A stretch of 64,000 nt of DNA from Roseovarius azorensis (GTDB lineage Bacteria > Pseudomonadota > Alphaproteobacteria > Rhodobacterales > Rhodobacteraceae), in the NCBI RefSeq assembly GCF_900109455.1, contig NZ_FOAG01000002.1, forward strand, positions 310,001-374,000, written 5' to 3'. The notes beneath the pieces were generated by a model. The model was given only the letters and a program-made list of their open reading frames with translations. It had not been told where the DNA came from and searched no databases. This document shows, one piece after another, positions 17,072 to 24,770 of this stretch; position 1 is the first letter of the stretch, and each line of letters opens with the position of its first letter. The position numbers were made by a program, and so were the translations under genes.

Positions 17072-18088
17072 TCATGCCCAGTTCCCCTTGGACATCAGCC
17101 CGAGGATTTCCAATTGCCGCCAGTTTATATATCTCTCCGACCATTTGCACCAAAGTTCGGCATTGTGGCGCACGACCTCGGCATAGGCCTTGTATTCGAC
17201 GCTGGCGGAATAGTGCTGCCGGCGGGTCAGTTCCTCGGTCGCCTTGGCGGTGAAAGTGTCGAGAAACTTGGCGTGAAGCAGAATACCGCTGGTCTTTTCC
17301 CCGCCCCACTCGTCATAGGTCAGATTCAGGCCGCGCGGCAACAGCATGTGGGTAGAGCTTTCATAGGCATAGCGGCGATCCCACCTGACCAGCGGCGTCT
17401 TGTTCAGGGCAGGCGCCTTTTTCGGGTTGTCGGGGAAAAACACCCGCGCCCGCGGACCTCCCTGAATCCACAGATTGCCGTATAGTCGGTTCTTCTCGAT
17501 CACGTAATTGCCCGGATCGAACCAGGCGGCGATTTCCATCGGATCCTGTCCTGCCTGATAGGGCACCGCGTCGATCCGGCCCTTTGGATACATGTCGAGC
17601 AGCATCGCGCCAAACGACCTGACCTGAGAGGTATCAAGCCAGTCGGTCAGCGCCCGGATGGGCCGGGTATCGCAGAACGGATAGATGAAAAACTCGTCCG
17701 CATCGACCACAAGCGTCCAGTGCCCGTGACCGTATTTCTGGAGCAGCCAATTCAGCCAGTCGACACCGAACCGCGCCCGCTTGTAGCTGGATTTCGTCGT
17801 CCAGAGCGACACATCCTCTTGCGCCGCAAGGTATTCGGCGCCGCCATCGGTACTGTCATTGTCGACGATCAGAAAATGCGAAATGCCCAGATTGCGGTAG
17901 TAGCGCAGAAAATAGGGCAGGCGGATATGCTCGTCGCGCAGGGTGGAAAACAGCAGCACATCTCCCGGACGAATCCCAGCGGTCCGATCGACAACCGGAC
18001 GCAGCGCGAAATGTTTGCGAAAGGCGCGGACCTTTGCCCGCCGTCGCCGCAGACGCATCCGGTATGACTGCCACAAACCCAAATACAC
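17072..18088 (-). CDS. Glycosyltransferase family 2-like protein
   Basis: The 338-residue protein has a GT2/GT92-like domain. DVLLFSTLRDEHIRLPYFLRYYRNLG leads into the nucleotide-binding strand FLIVDNDSTDGG, and the metal-binding DADEFFIYP motif sits near residue 130. The basic N-terminus may help membrane contact; there is no signal peptide. The GTG at 18088 has AGGGGG about four bases upstream; an ATG ten codons later is an alternative. It is the first gene of the three-gene leftward glycan cluster. Donor and acceptor are not evident from sequence. Confidence 0.82.
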   Translation of the reverse strand: MYLGLWQSYRMRLRRRRAKVRAFRKHFALRPVVDRTAGIRPGDVLLFSTLRDEHIRLPYFLRYYRNLGISHFLIVDNDSTDGGAEYLAAQEDVSLWTTKSSYKRARFGVDWLNWLLQKYGHGHWTLVVDADEFFIYPFCDTRPIRALTDWLDTSQVRSFGAMLLDMYPKGRIDAVPYQAGQDPMEIAAWFDPGNYVIEKNRLYGNLWIQGGPRARVFFPDNPKKAPALNKTPLVRWDRRYAYESSTHMLLPRGLNLTYDEWGGEKTSGILLHAKFLDTFTAKATEELTRRQHYSASVEYKAYAEVVRHNAELWCKWSERYINWRQLEILGLMSKGNWA

Positions 18089-18212
18089 TGCCCCCTGTCA
18101 GACGTTTTTGACCGTCTAAGACTATTTCAAGCCTTTTAACACAATATTTGTTGCGTCCGGCAATGGGGCATTGCCCGGATCGTTGCAGGGATGCCGCGCG
18201 GGACCGGACCGC

Positions 18213-18758
18213 CTAGCGTGGCGATCGCTTGGCCAGGATGCGCTGCAAGGTGCGGCGATGCATGTTGAGGCGTCTTGCGGTCTCGCTGACGTTGCGGTCG
18301 CACAATTCGTAAACGCGCTGAATATGCTCCCACCGGACACGATCGGCGCTCATCGGGTTTTCCGGCGGCGGCGGCAGATCGGCGCCATTGGCCAGCAGCG
18401 CATTGGTGATGTCGGTAGCGTCGGCGGGCTTGGACAGGTAATCCGTCGCTCCGATCTTGACCGCCGCCACAGCCGTGGCAATCGCGCCATAACCGGTCAG
18501 GACCACGATCCGGCTGTCGGGGCGCTTGGCGCGGATGACCTCGACCACGTCGAGTCCGTTGCCATCCTCGAGCCGCAGGTCACAGACCGCATAGGCCGGC
18601 GGTCGGGCCGAGGCAATCGCACGACCGGCTGCGACCGACCCGGCGGTCTCGACCTCAAATCCGCGTTTCTCCATGGCCTTGGCCAGCCGTTTCAGGAACG
18701 GTTCGTCGTCATCGACCAAAAGAAGCGATTTGTCCTCGCCTATGTCCTGTGCGTTCAC
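18213..18758 (-). CDS. regA: Redox response regulator RegA (PrrA/ActR)
   Basis: RegA is the DNA-binding partner of the RegB kinase and controls photosynthesis, respiration, carbon and nitrogen fixation genes according to redox state. The 181-residue protein has a receiver domain with the acidic pocket in LLVDDDEPF, phospho-acceptor Asp60 in AVCDLRLEDG and the switch lysine in YLSKPAD. A proline-rich linker (LPPPPENP) and a Fis-type helix-turn-helix follow (NVSETARRLNMHRRTLQRIL). The GTG at 18758 has GAGGGG five bases upstream. It lies 79 bases after senC, divergent from regB, the classic arrangement. Confidence 0.96.
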   Translation of the reverse strand: MNAQDIGEDKSLLLVDDDEPFLKRLAKAMEKRGFEVETAGSVAAGRAIASARPPAYAVCDLRLEDGNGLDVVEVIRAKRPDSRIVVLTGYGAIATAVAAVKIGATDYLSKPADATDITNALLANGADLPPPPENPMSADRVRWEHIQRVYELCDRNVSETARRLNMHRRTLQRILAKRSPR

Positions 18759-18837
18759 AGCCAGCCGCCCCTCGTGTTGCGCGCATCTGGATTTGTTCTA
18801 GCCCGCGCCTGTCGCTGCGTCAAACAAACGCAATATT

Positions 18838-19467
18838 TCAGGCTGCATCAGTGAAACACTGAACGCTGTCCGCCATTTGCTCTGCGGTCGCATCGCGGCG
18901 GAAGAACTCGACAAAACCATGCTCGGGCAGGCTGAGATAGGTCATGGTGGAATGGTCCACCAGATACAGATCCTCTTGTCCCTCGGCGGGCTTATGCGCC
19001 TGATAAAACACGCGATAGGCCTTGCTTGCGGCACGCACCTGTTCCTCGCTGCCGCTCAGGCCCAGCATCCGGGGGTGCAGGTAATCGGTGAATTCCGCCA
19101 TCACCTCGGGCGTGTCCCGCTTGGGATCGACGGTGATAAAGACCGGCTTGACGATGCTGCCCCGGCTTTCGAGGATTTCCACCGCCTCGGCATTGCGGGC
19201 GTTGTCCAGCGGACATACATCGGGGCAGAACGTATAGCCGAAATAGATCAGCGCGGGCTGGTCGATCACCTCTTTTTCGGTCACCGTCTCTCCGGTTTCG
19301 CTGACCAGGGTAAACGGCCCGCCGATCAGCCCGGCACCCCCCGCCACATTCGAGGCGCGGCACTGGGCGAACTGGTCTCCGTCGTCGTCCCTTGTCGTCA
19401 ACAGATAGGTCACCCCCAGACCGAGAAAGACGATGACGGCGGCGGCAATGGCGATCAGACGGGTCAT
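18838..19467 (-). CDS. senC: SCO1/SenC family copper protein (PrrC)
   Basis: SenC/PrrC delivers copper to cytochrome c oxidase and feeds redox information to RegB. The 209-residue protein has an N-terminal membrane anchor (MTRLIAIAAAVIVFLGLGVTYLL), a thioredoxin-like fold, the copper ligands in FCPDVCPLD (CxxxC) and the distal histidine in VDHSTMTYL. The ATG at 19467 has AAGGAA eight bases upstream. It is divergent from regB across a 90-base shared promoter region and sits upstream of regA. Confidence 0.94.
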   Translation of the reverse strand: MTRLIAIAAAVIVFLGLGVTYLLTTRDDDGDQFAQCRASNVAGGAGLIGGPFTLVSETGETVTEKEVIDQPALIYFGYTFCPDVCPLDNARNAEAVEILESRGSIVKPVFITVDPKRDTPEVMAEFTDYLHPRMLGLSGSEEQVRAASKAYRVFYQAHKPAEGQEDLYLVDHSTMTYLSLPEHGFVEFFRRDATAEQMADSVQCFTDAA

Positions 19468-19557
19468 GGGGATTTCCTTGCGTTCGGGTCCGTTGGATGC
19501 AACTTTCGGAGTATCTAACATCCCTTCCGCTGCACGCAATGGGACACAATAGCACAA

Positions 19558-20952
19558 ATGAGTGAGTATTCCCCGGGTCTGTTCAAATCCCGCGAACGCG
19601 GCAACTGGATCCGGCTGCGGACGCTGGTCGTGTTGCGCTGGTGGGCGATTGTCGGACAGGCCGCGGCGCTGGTGGTCGCGGAACGGGTCTATCGCCTCGA
19701 TCTGGAAATCGGCCTGTGTTTTCTGGTGATCGGCGTTTCGGTGGTCAGCAATCTGGTTGCCGGGCTTGTCTTTGCCGAGAACAAGCGGCTCTCGGAACAG
19801 GACACCTTTCTGGTGGTGCTGTTCGATATGCTGCAACTGGGCATGCTGCTCTATCTCACCGGCGGCATGCACAATCCGTTCTCGATCCTGATCGTCGGGC
19901 CGGTCACGGTTTCGGCCTCGGCGCTCTCGGGGCGCTCGACCGCGTTCCTGGGGGCGATGGCGATCATGATCGTGACGTTGCTGATGCAGTTCTACCTGCC
20001 GCTCACGACCAAAGAGGGCGTCATTCTGCGCGTGCCGGACATGTTCCGCTTTGGCAACTGGGTGGCAATCGTGATCGCGGTGCTGTTTCTGGGGGTCTAT
20101 TCCCGCTGGATCGTGCAGGAAATGCAGGCGATGTCGGATGCCCTACAAGCAACACAGATGGCGCTGGCCCGCGAACAGAAACTGACCGATCTGGGTGGCG
20201 TCGTGGCGGCGGCGGCACATGAGCTGGGCACGCCGCTCGCGACGATCAAGCTGACCAGCGCCGAACTGGCCGACGAGCTGAGCGACCGCCCCGACCTGCG
20301 CGACGACGCGCTGCTGATCGTCCAGCAGACGGATCGCTGCCGCGATATCCTGCGGTCGATGGGACGGGCGGGCAAGGATGACCTGCACCTGCGCCGCGCG
20401 CCCCTGACCGCCCTGATCGAAGAGGCCGCAGAGCCGCATGTCGACCGGGGCAAGCGGATCCATTTCGACCATGCGCCGGAAGGTGACGGCCAGCCGGATC
20501 GACCGACGGTGCTGCGCCGGCCCGACGTGATCCATGGCCTGCGCAACCTGATCCAGAATGCCGTGGATTTCGCCCGCGAAAACGTCTGGATCGAGAGCCG
20601 CTGGACCGACAGGACCATCACGCTCCGGATCATGGATGACGGGCGCGGCTTTCCGCAGGACATGCTGGGCCGGATCGGCGATCCGTTCATCCGCCGCCGC
20701 GCGCCGGTCAGCGCTCCGCAGCGCCCGGAATACGAAGGCATGGGGCTTGGCCTGTTCATCGCCAAGACGCTTCTTGAGCGGTCGGGCGCGGACCTTGCCT
20801 TTGCCAACGGCGCCGACTCGTTCAGCACCATGGCCAGCCATTCGGCGCGCACCGGCGCCTTTGTCCAGATCACCTGGCCACGCAGCATGATCGAGGCCCC
20901 GATCCGTCAGGATACCTCTGCCCTGGGGCAGAACGAGCCGATCAGACCCTGA
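19558..20952 (+). CDS. regB: Redox sensor histidine kinase RegB (PrrB)
   Basis: RegB is a membrane histidine kinase that phosphorylates RegA when the quinone pool is reduced. The 464-residue protein has six membrane helices (about residues 25-185) and the ubiquinone-binding GGMHNPF motif at 102-108. The phospho-histidine is His221 in AAAAHELGTPLATIK, the redox-active cysteine is Cys261 in TDRCRDIL, and the ATP-binding domain has N and G boxes (GLRNLIQNAVDFA, MDDGRGFP, GMGLGLFIA). All residues known to matter for RegB redox control are kept. It starts with the ATG at 19558 and is followed by the DivL-like PAS gene. Confidence 0.96.
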   Translation: MSEYSPGLFKSRERGNWIRLRTLVVLRWWAIVGQAAALVVAERVYRLDLEIGLCFLVIGVSVVSNLVAGLVFAENKRLSEQDTFLVVLFDMLQLGMLLYLTGGMHNPFSILIVGPVTVSASALSGRSTAFLGAMAIMIVTLLMQFYLPLTTKEGVILRVPDMFRFGNWVAIVIAVLFLGVYSRWIVQEMQAMSDALQATQMALAREQKLTDLGGVVAAAAHELGTPLATIKLTSAELADELSDRPDLRDDALLIVQQTDRCRDILRSMGRAGKDDLHLRRAPLTALIEEAAEPHVDRGKRIHFDHAPEGDGQPDRPTVLRRPDVIHGLRNLIQNAVDFARENVWIESRWTDRTITLRIMDDGRGFPQDMLGRIGDPFIRRRAPVSAPQRPEYEGMGLGLFIAKTLLERSGADLAFANGADSFSTMASHSARTGAFVQITWPRSMIEAPIRQDTSALGQNEPIRP

Positions 20953-21034
20953 GGCCGGCAGCGCACCGCACCTGTTAACACACTCTTAACCAGATAAGCC
21001 GATCCTTTGGGCATCTGGTGTGAAAGGGCTGCAT

Positions 21035-22567
21035 ATGGCTGATCTGACATGGGCTGACGGGCTGTTTCTCGCCTCTCTCACGCTGGTGGTTTGCATTGTT
21101 GCGCTGCTGGTCCTCGGCATGGCGGGCCCGCGCTCTGCCGGGGGGCAACGGCCTGACCTCACCGGCTCGTGCAGCAACCATTTTCTCTTCCGCGACGAGC
21201 GGCTGATAGATCACGACGCCAGTGGCTTTTCCCTGCCAGACCCGGACGACACCGCGCAGACCGACTGGGCGCGGTTCCGGGCGTGGCTGACGTTCCGTTT
21301 TCCCGACCTGCCGGTCCGGCTGGCGGATTTGGACCCTGATCGCGCCACCTCGCTCCATAGCCAAAGTGGCGACATCGCCACCCGCCTCGATCTCTGCCCG
21401 TCGCGCCGCACCGTACATGTGACACTGACCGATACCGCGCAACCGGAACCCGCGATAATCCACGAGCGGCTGCGCCTCTGCCAATCGCTTCAGGATCAGT
21501 CCGCCGCGCTGTTTCACGCGCCCTGCCCGGTCTGGATCCGTGACAAGGCGGGCGAAACCCTATGGCAGAACGAGGCCGGCGAGGCCATGAACCCAGATCA
21601 TCGGGCCGAAATGCTGCGCGCAGCCGGCCAGCCGCCCGCACCGGGGGACACCGTGACCGAACGGATATCGCTCGTCGGCGATAACGGCCGGACAGAGACA
21701 TCCTATGACCTGCGCGTGACCGGAACGGATCGGGGCCTTGTGCTCTGTGCCACCGACGTCACCCGGATCGTCCGGGCAGAGACCGCCCGGCGCGACTTTG
21801 TCCAGACGCTGAGCAGAACCTTCGCCAGCCTGACGGTCGGCCTGACCGTCTTTGACCGCGACAGGACGCTCGCCCTGTTCAATCCCGCCATGATCGACCT
21901 GACGGGACTTGCACCAGAGTTTCTCAGCTCACGGCCCGGGCTGATCAGCTTTTTCGACGCGCTGCGCGACCGGCAGGTGATGCCCGAACCCCGCAATTAC
22001 GGCAATTGGCGCAGCCAGATCAACGATATGGTCAGGACCGCGCGCGGCGGCCTCTACCAGGAGGTCTGGAGCCTGACAACCGGCCAGATCTATCGCGTCA
22101 CCGGGCGTCCGCATCCCGATGGCGACGTGGCCTTTGTGTTCGAGGATATCTCGGTCGAGATTTCGACGATGCGGCGGCACCGCGCTCAGATCGACCTGCG
22201 CCAGTCCGTGCTCGACAGGCTGACGCAGGGTATCGCGGTGCTGTCCGGCGAGGGTCGCCTGATGTTCTGCAACACCGCGTTTGGCATTCTCCTAGGCATT
22301 GATCCTGACAGCCACCTTGCCGGGATGGGCCTGCACGATGTCATCGCCGCCTGCCATGCACGCTATCCCGATGCCGGCCTTTGGCCCGGCATCGAACACG
22401 GAATCGCGCAGGGACCCCTCGGCGCGCCGATCGCCAGAACCCTCGACCTGCCCGGCGATGCCCGGCTCGATCTGCAGGTGATATCGCTGGGCCGGGGACA
22501 CACGATGCTGACTCTGGCGCAACATCAGGCAGGACATTTGCACCTGGCGTCATTGAAAACCGGCTGA
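21035..22567 (+). CDS. PAS-domain protein without kinase domain, probable DivL homologue
   Basis: The 510-residue protein has one N-terminal membrane helix (about residues 10-32). PAS modules follow around residues 165-245, 265-370 and 380-500; the last begins LDRLTQGIAVLSGEGRLMFC. The protein then ends, with no HisKA or HATPase domain. It sits directly before tsaE-amgK-murU-addB-addA, where alphaproteobacteria usually encode a PAS-containing DivL-type kinase. A DivL described from Rhodobacter capsulatus is likewise a PAS protein that affects CtrA and gene transfer agent production. I start it at the ATG at 21035 because AAAGGG lies six bases upstream. The DivL identity is inferred from position and architecture. 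Confidence 0.72.
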   Translation: MADLTWADGLFLASLTLVVCIVALLVLGMAGPRSAGGQRPDLTGSCSNHFLFRDERLIDHDASGFSLPDPDDTAQTDWARFRAWLTFRFPDLPVRLADLDPDRATSLHSQSGDIATRLDLCPSRRTVHVTLTDTAQPEPAIIHERLRLCQSLQDQSAALFHAPCPVWIRDKAGETLWQNEAGEAMNPDHRAEMLRAAGQPPAPGDTVTERISLVGDNGRTETSYDLRVTGTDRGLVLCATDVTRIVRAETARRDFVQTLSRTFASLTVGLTVFDRDRTLALFNPAMIDLTGLAPEFLSSRPGLISFFDALRDRQVMPEPRNYGNWRSQINDMVRTARGGLYQEVWSLTTGQIYRVTGRPHPDGDVAFVFEDISVEISTMRRHRAQIDLRQSVLDRLTQGIAVLSGEGRLMFCNTAFGILLGIDPDSHLAGMGLHDVIAACHARYPDAGLWPGIEHGIAQGPLGAPIARTLDLPGDARLDLQVISLGRGHTMLTLAQHQAGHLHLASLKTG

Positions 22568-22607
22568 ACCCGGTTGCGGGCGGGCGTGGCGCGTGTAGTG
22601 TCATGCC

Positions 22608-23084
22608 ATGTCCGAGCAGGCAACGACTATTTCCCTGGCAAGCCCCGAAGCGACCTGCGCCCTCGCGCAGGCCCTCGCGCCGCGCCTCGGACCCGGCGAT
22701 GTGCTGCTTCTGTCGGGTGGCGTTGGCGCGGGCAAGACCCATTTCGCCCGTTGCCTGATTCAGGCCCTGCTGCCGCAACCCGAGGATGTTCCCTCGCCGA
22801 CCTACACGCTGGTGCAAACCTATCCGGGCCAAGGCGCCGACATCTGGCACGCCGATCTCTACCGGCTGAGCGATCCGCTGGACCTGATCGAGCTTGGCCT
22901 GACAGAGGCGTTCTGCGATTCGATCTGCCTTGTGGAATGGCCGGACCGCCTTGCCGATCTGGTGCCCCAGACGGCGCTTGCGCTCCACTTCGAACCCGGC
23001 GCACGGGATGATGAGCGCCACCTGCGCCTTACATGGTCGGATCCCCGCTGGCATTCCCGGCTGAAAGGGTTTGCGCATGCCTGA
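22608..23084 (+). CDS. tsaE: tRNA threonylcarbamoyladenosine biosynthesis ATPase TsaE
   Basis: TsaE is the ATPase that resets the TsaB-TsaD complex during synthesis of the universal t6A modification at tRNA position 37. The 158-residue protein has Walker A (LSGGVGAGKTHFAR), the SPTYTLVQTY strand, the HADLYRL motif and the family's E-W pair in CLVEWPDRLADL. It overlaps the start of amgK by eight bases and leads a run of coupled genes. Confidence 0.94.
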   Translation: MSEQATTISLASPEATCALAQALAPRLGPGDVLLLSGGVGAGKTHFARCLIQALLPQPEDVPSPTYTLVQTYPGQGADIWHADLYRLSDPLDLIELGLTEAFCDSICLVEWPDRLADLVPQTALALHFEPGARDDERHLRLTWSDPRWHSRLKGFAHA

Positions 23085-24090
23085 CCGCGCTGCCGCCTTG
23101 CAGGATTTCATCTCGGGCACTGATTGGGTCGGGGCTGACCTCGCACCTCTGGCCGGGGATGCGTCGAACCGGCGCTATCTGCGGCTGTCGCGCGCCGTGA
23201 CGGGCGAGACCGCCGTGCTGATGGATGCCCCGCCCGACAAGGGCGAGGACGTGCGCCCCTTTCTGCGGATCGCGCGCCACCTGACCGGCCTTGGGCTGAG
23301 CGCGCCGCGCATTCTGGCCGAAGACGCCAACAATGGATTTCTGATCCTCGAGGATCTGGGCGATGCGCTCTTTGCACGAGTCATCGCCGCCGCCCCCGCG
23401 ATGGAACAACCGCTCTATGCCGCCGCCACCGATCTGCTTGCCAAGTTGCACCGCCACGCGCCGCCGCCCGACCTGAAACCCTATTCACCACCCATCATGG
23501 CCGATGTGGCGGCGCTGGCCTTTGACTGGTATCTGACCGGCGCGACCGGCGCACAAAGCCCCGAGCGCGCGCGCTTTCATACCTGCATCCGCGATACGCT
23601 CGTCACCCATGCCGGCACGGCGGATGTGCTGATCCAGCGGGATTACCACGCCGAAAATCTGCTCTGGCTGCCGGACCGTGCGGGCGTTGCGCGCGTCGGC
23701 CTGCTGGATTTTCAGGATGCCATGACGGGTCACCGGGCCTATGATCTGGTGTCGGTTTTGCAAGACGCACGCCGCGATGTCCCGCCCGCCATCGAAACCG
23801 CCATGATCGACCACTATATCGCCGCCTCCGGGATCGAGGCGCGGGGCTTCGTGACCGCCTATCATTGCCTTGGCGCGCAACGGAACCTGCGCATTCTGGG
23901 GGTATTTGCCCGCCTCTGCCTGCGCGACGGCAAGCCGGGCTATGTCGATCTGATCCCGCGCGTCTGGGCGCATCTCGAACGCGATCTCGCGCATCCCGCA
24001 CTGTTGCCGGTGGCCGAAATCCTGCGCGGCATCCTGCCCGAACCCGGCCCTGGCGTCCTGCAAAGGCTCAAAGACCAATGCCCCGCGTGA
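23077..24090 (+). CDS. amgK: N-acetylmuramate/N-acetylglucosamine kinase AmgK
   Basis: AmgK phosphorylates MurNAc and GlcNAc at the anomeric carbon in the cell-wall recycling route that bypasses MurA. The 337-residue protein has the aminoglycoside-phosphotransferase fold, with the opening LAGDASNRRYLRL, the catalytic loop LIQRDYHAENLLWL and the metal-binding LLDFQDAMTGHRAYDLVS. The pairing with a MurU-type nucleotidyltransferase, overlapping by 13 bases, is what points to AmgK rather than another kinase. The ATG at 23077 overlaps tsaE by eight bases; a TTG two codons earlier is less likely. Confidence 0.88.
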   Translation: MPDRAAALQDFISGTDWVGADLAPLAGDASNRRYLRLSRAVTGETAVLMDAPPDKGEDVRPFLRIARHLTGLGLSAPRILAEDANNGFLILEDLGDALFARVIAAAPAMEQPLYAAATDLLAKLHRHAPPPDLKPYSPPIMADVAALAFDWYLTGATGAQSPERARFHTCIRDTLVTHAGTADVLIQRDYHAENLLWLPDRAGVARVGLLDFQDAMTGHRAYDLVSVLQDARRDVPPAIETAMIDHYIAASGIEARGFVTAYHCLGAQRNLRILGVFARLCLRDGKPGYVDLIPRVWAHLERDLAHPALLPVAEILRGILPEPGPGVLQRLKDQCPA

Positions 24091-24770
24091 CTCTGCCCGT
24101 GATGCTCTTTGCCGCGGGGTTTGGCACGCGGATGGGGCGGCTGACGGCGGATCGCCCCAAACCGCTGATACGGGTGGCGGGCAAGACGCTCCTCGATCAC
24201 GCGCTGGGCCTGGTGGACGATTACGGCGCGGATCGGATCGTGGTCAATCTGCATTACCTCCCCGACCAGATCGAGACGCATCTGGCCGGGCGCGGCATCC
24301 TGCTGTCGCACGAGACGCCTGATATCCTGGAAACCGGCGGCGGTCTGCGCGCGGCACTGCCGCTTCTGGGACCGGGGCCGGTCTTTACCATGAATACCGA
24401 TGCGGTCTGGCGCGGACCCAACCCGCTGCGCCACCTGGCGGATCGGTGGGATCCCGGCACGATGGACGCCCTCCTGCTCTGTATCCCCAAGGCGCGGGCG
24501 ACGGGGCATGACGGCGCCGGGGATTTCGCCATCGGCAGGGATGGCCGGGCGAGGCGCGGAGCCGGTGCCGTCTATTCCGGCGTGCAGATCATCAAGCCCG
24601 ACCTCCTGCACGATATCGCGGAGCGGGCATTCTCGCTCAACCTGCTTTGGGACCGGGTGCTGGCGCAGGGGCGGCTCTTTGCGATTCCCTACACCGGGCA
24701 ATGGTGCGATGTCGGACGACCCGAGGGGATCGCGCTGGCCGAATCCATGCTGGAGACGCCCGATGTTTGA
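24078..24770 (+). CDS. murU: N-acetylmuramate alpha-1-phosphate uridylyltransferase MurU
   Basis: MurU turns MurNAc-1-phosphate into UDP-MurNAc, the second step of the AmgK/MurU recycling pathway. The 230-residue nucleotidyltransferase has the signature LFAAGFGTRMGRLTADRPKP near the N-terminus, the metal-binding aspartate in FTMNTDAVW, the ETGGGLRAAL segment and a C-terminal WCDVGRPEGIALAE. It overlaps amgK by 13 bases and addB by 8 bases. Confidence 0.9.
   Translation: MPRVTLPVMLFAAGFGTRMGRLTADRPKPLIRVAGKTLLDHALGLVDDYGADRIVVNLHYLPDQIETHLAGRGILLSHETPDILETGGGLRAALPLLGPGPVFTMNTDAVWRGPNPLRHLADRWDPGTMDALLLCIPKARATGHDGAGDFAIGRDGRARRGAGAVYSGVQIIKPDLLHDIAERAFSLNLLWDRVLAQGRLFAIPYTGQWCDVGRPEGIALAESMLETPDV

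Noticed and set aside
18100..18117. AGACG/CGTCT hairpin upstream of the GT2 gene
   Set aside because: A five-base stem with no T-run is too weak to call a terminator or operator.
24400..24762. N-terminal extension of AddB by 121 codons
   Set aside because: That stretch lies inside murU in another frame; the ATG at 24763 gives the family's normal start.
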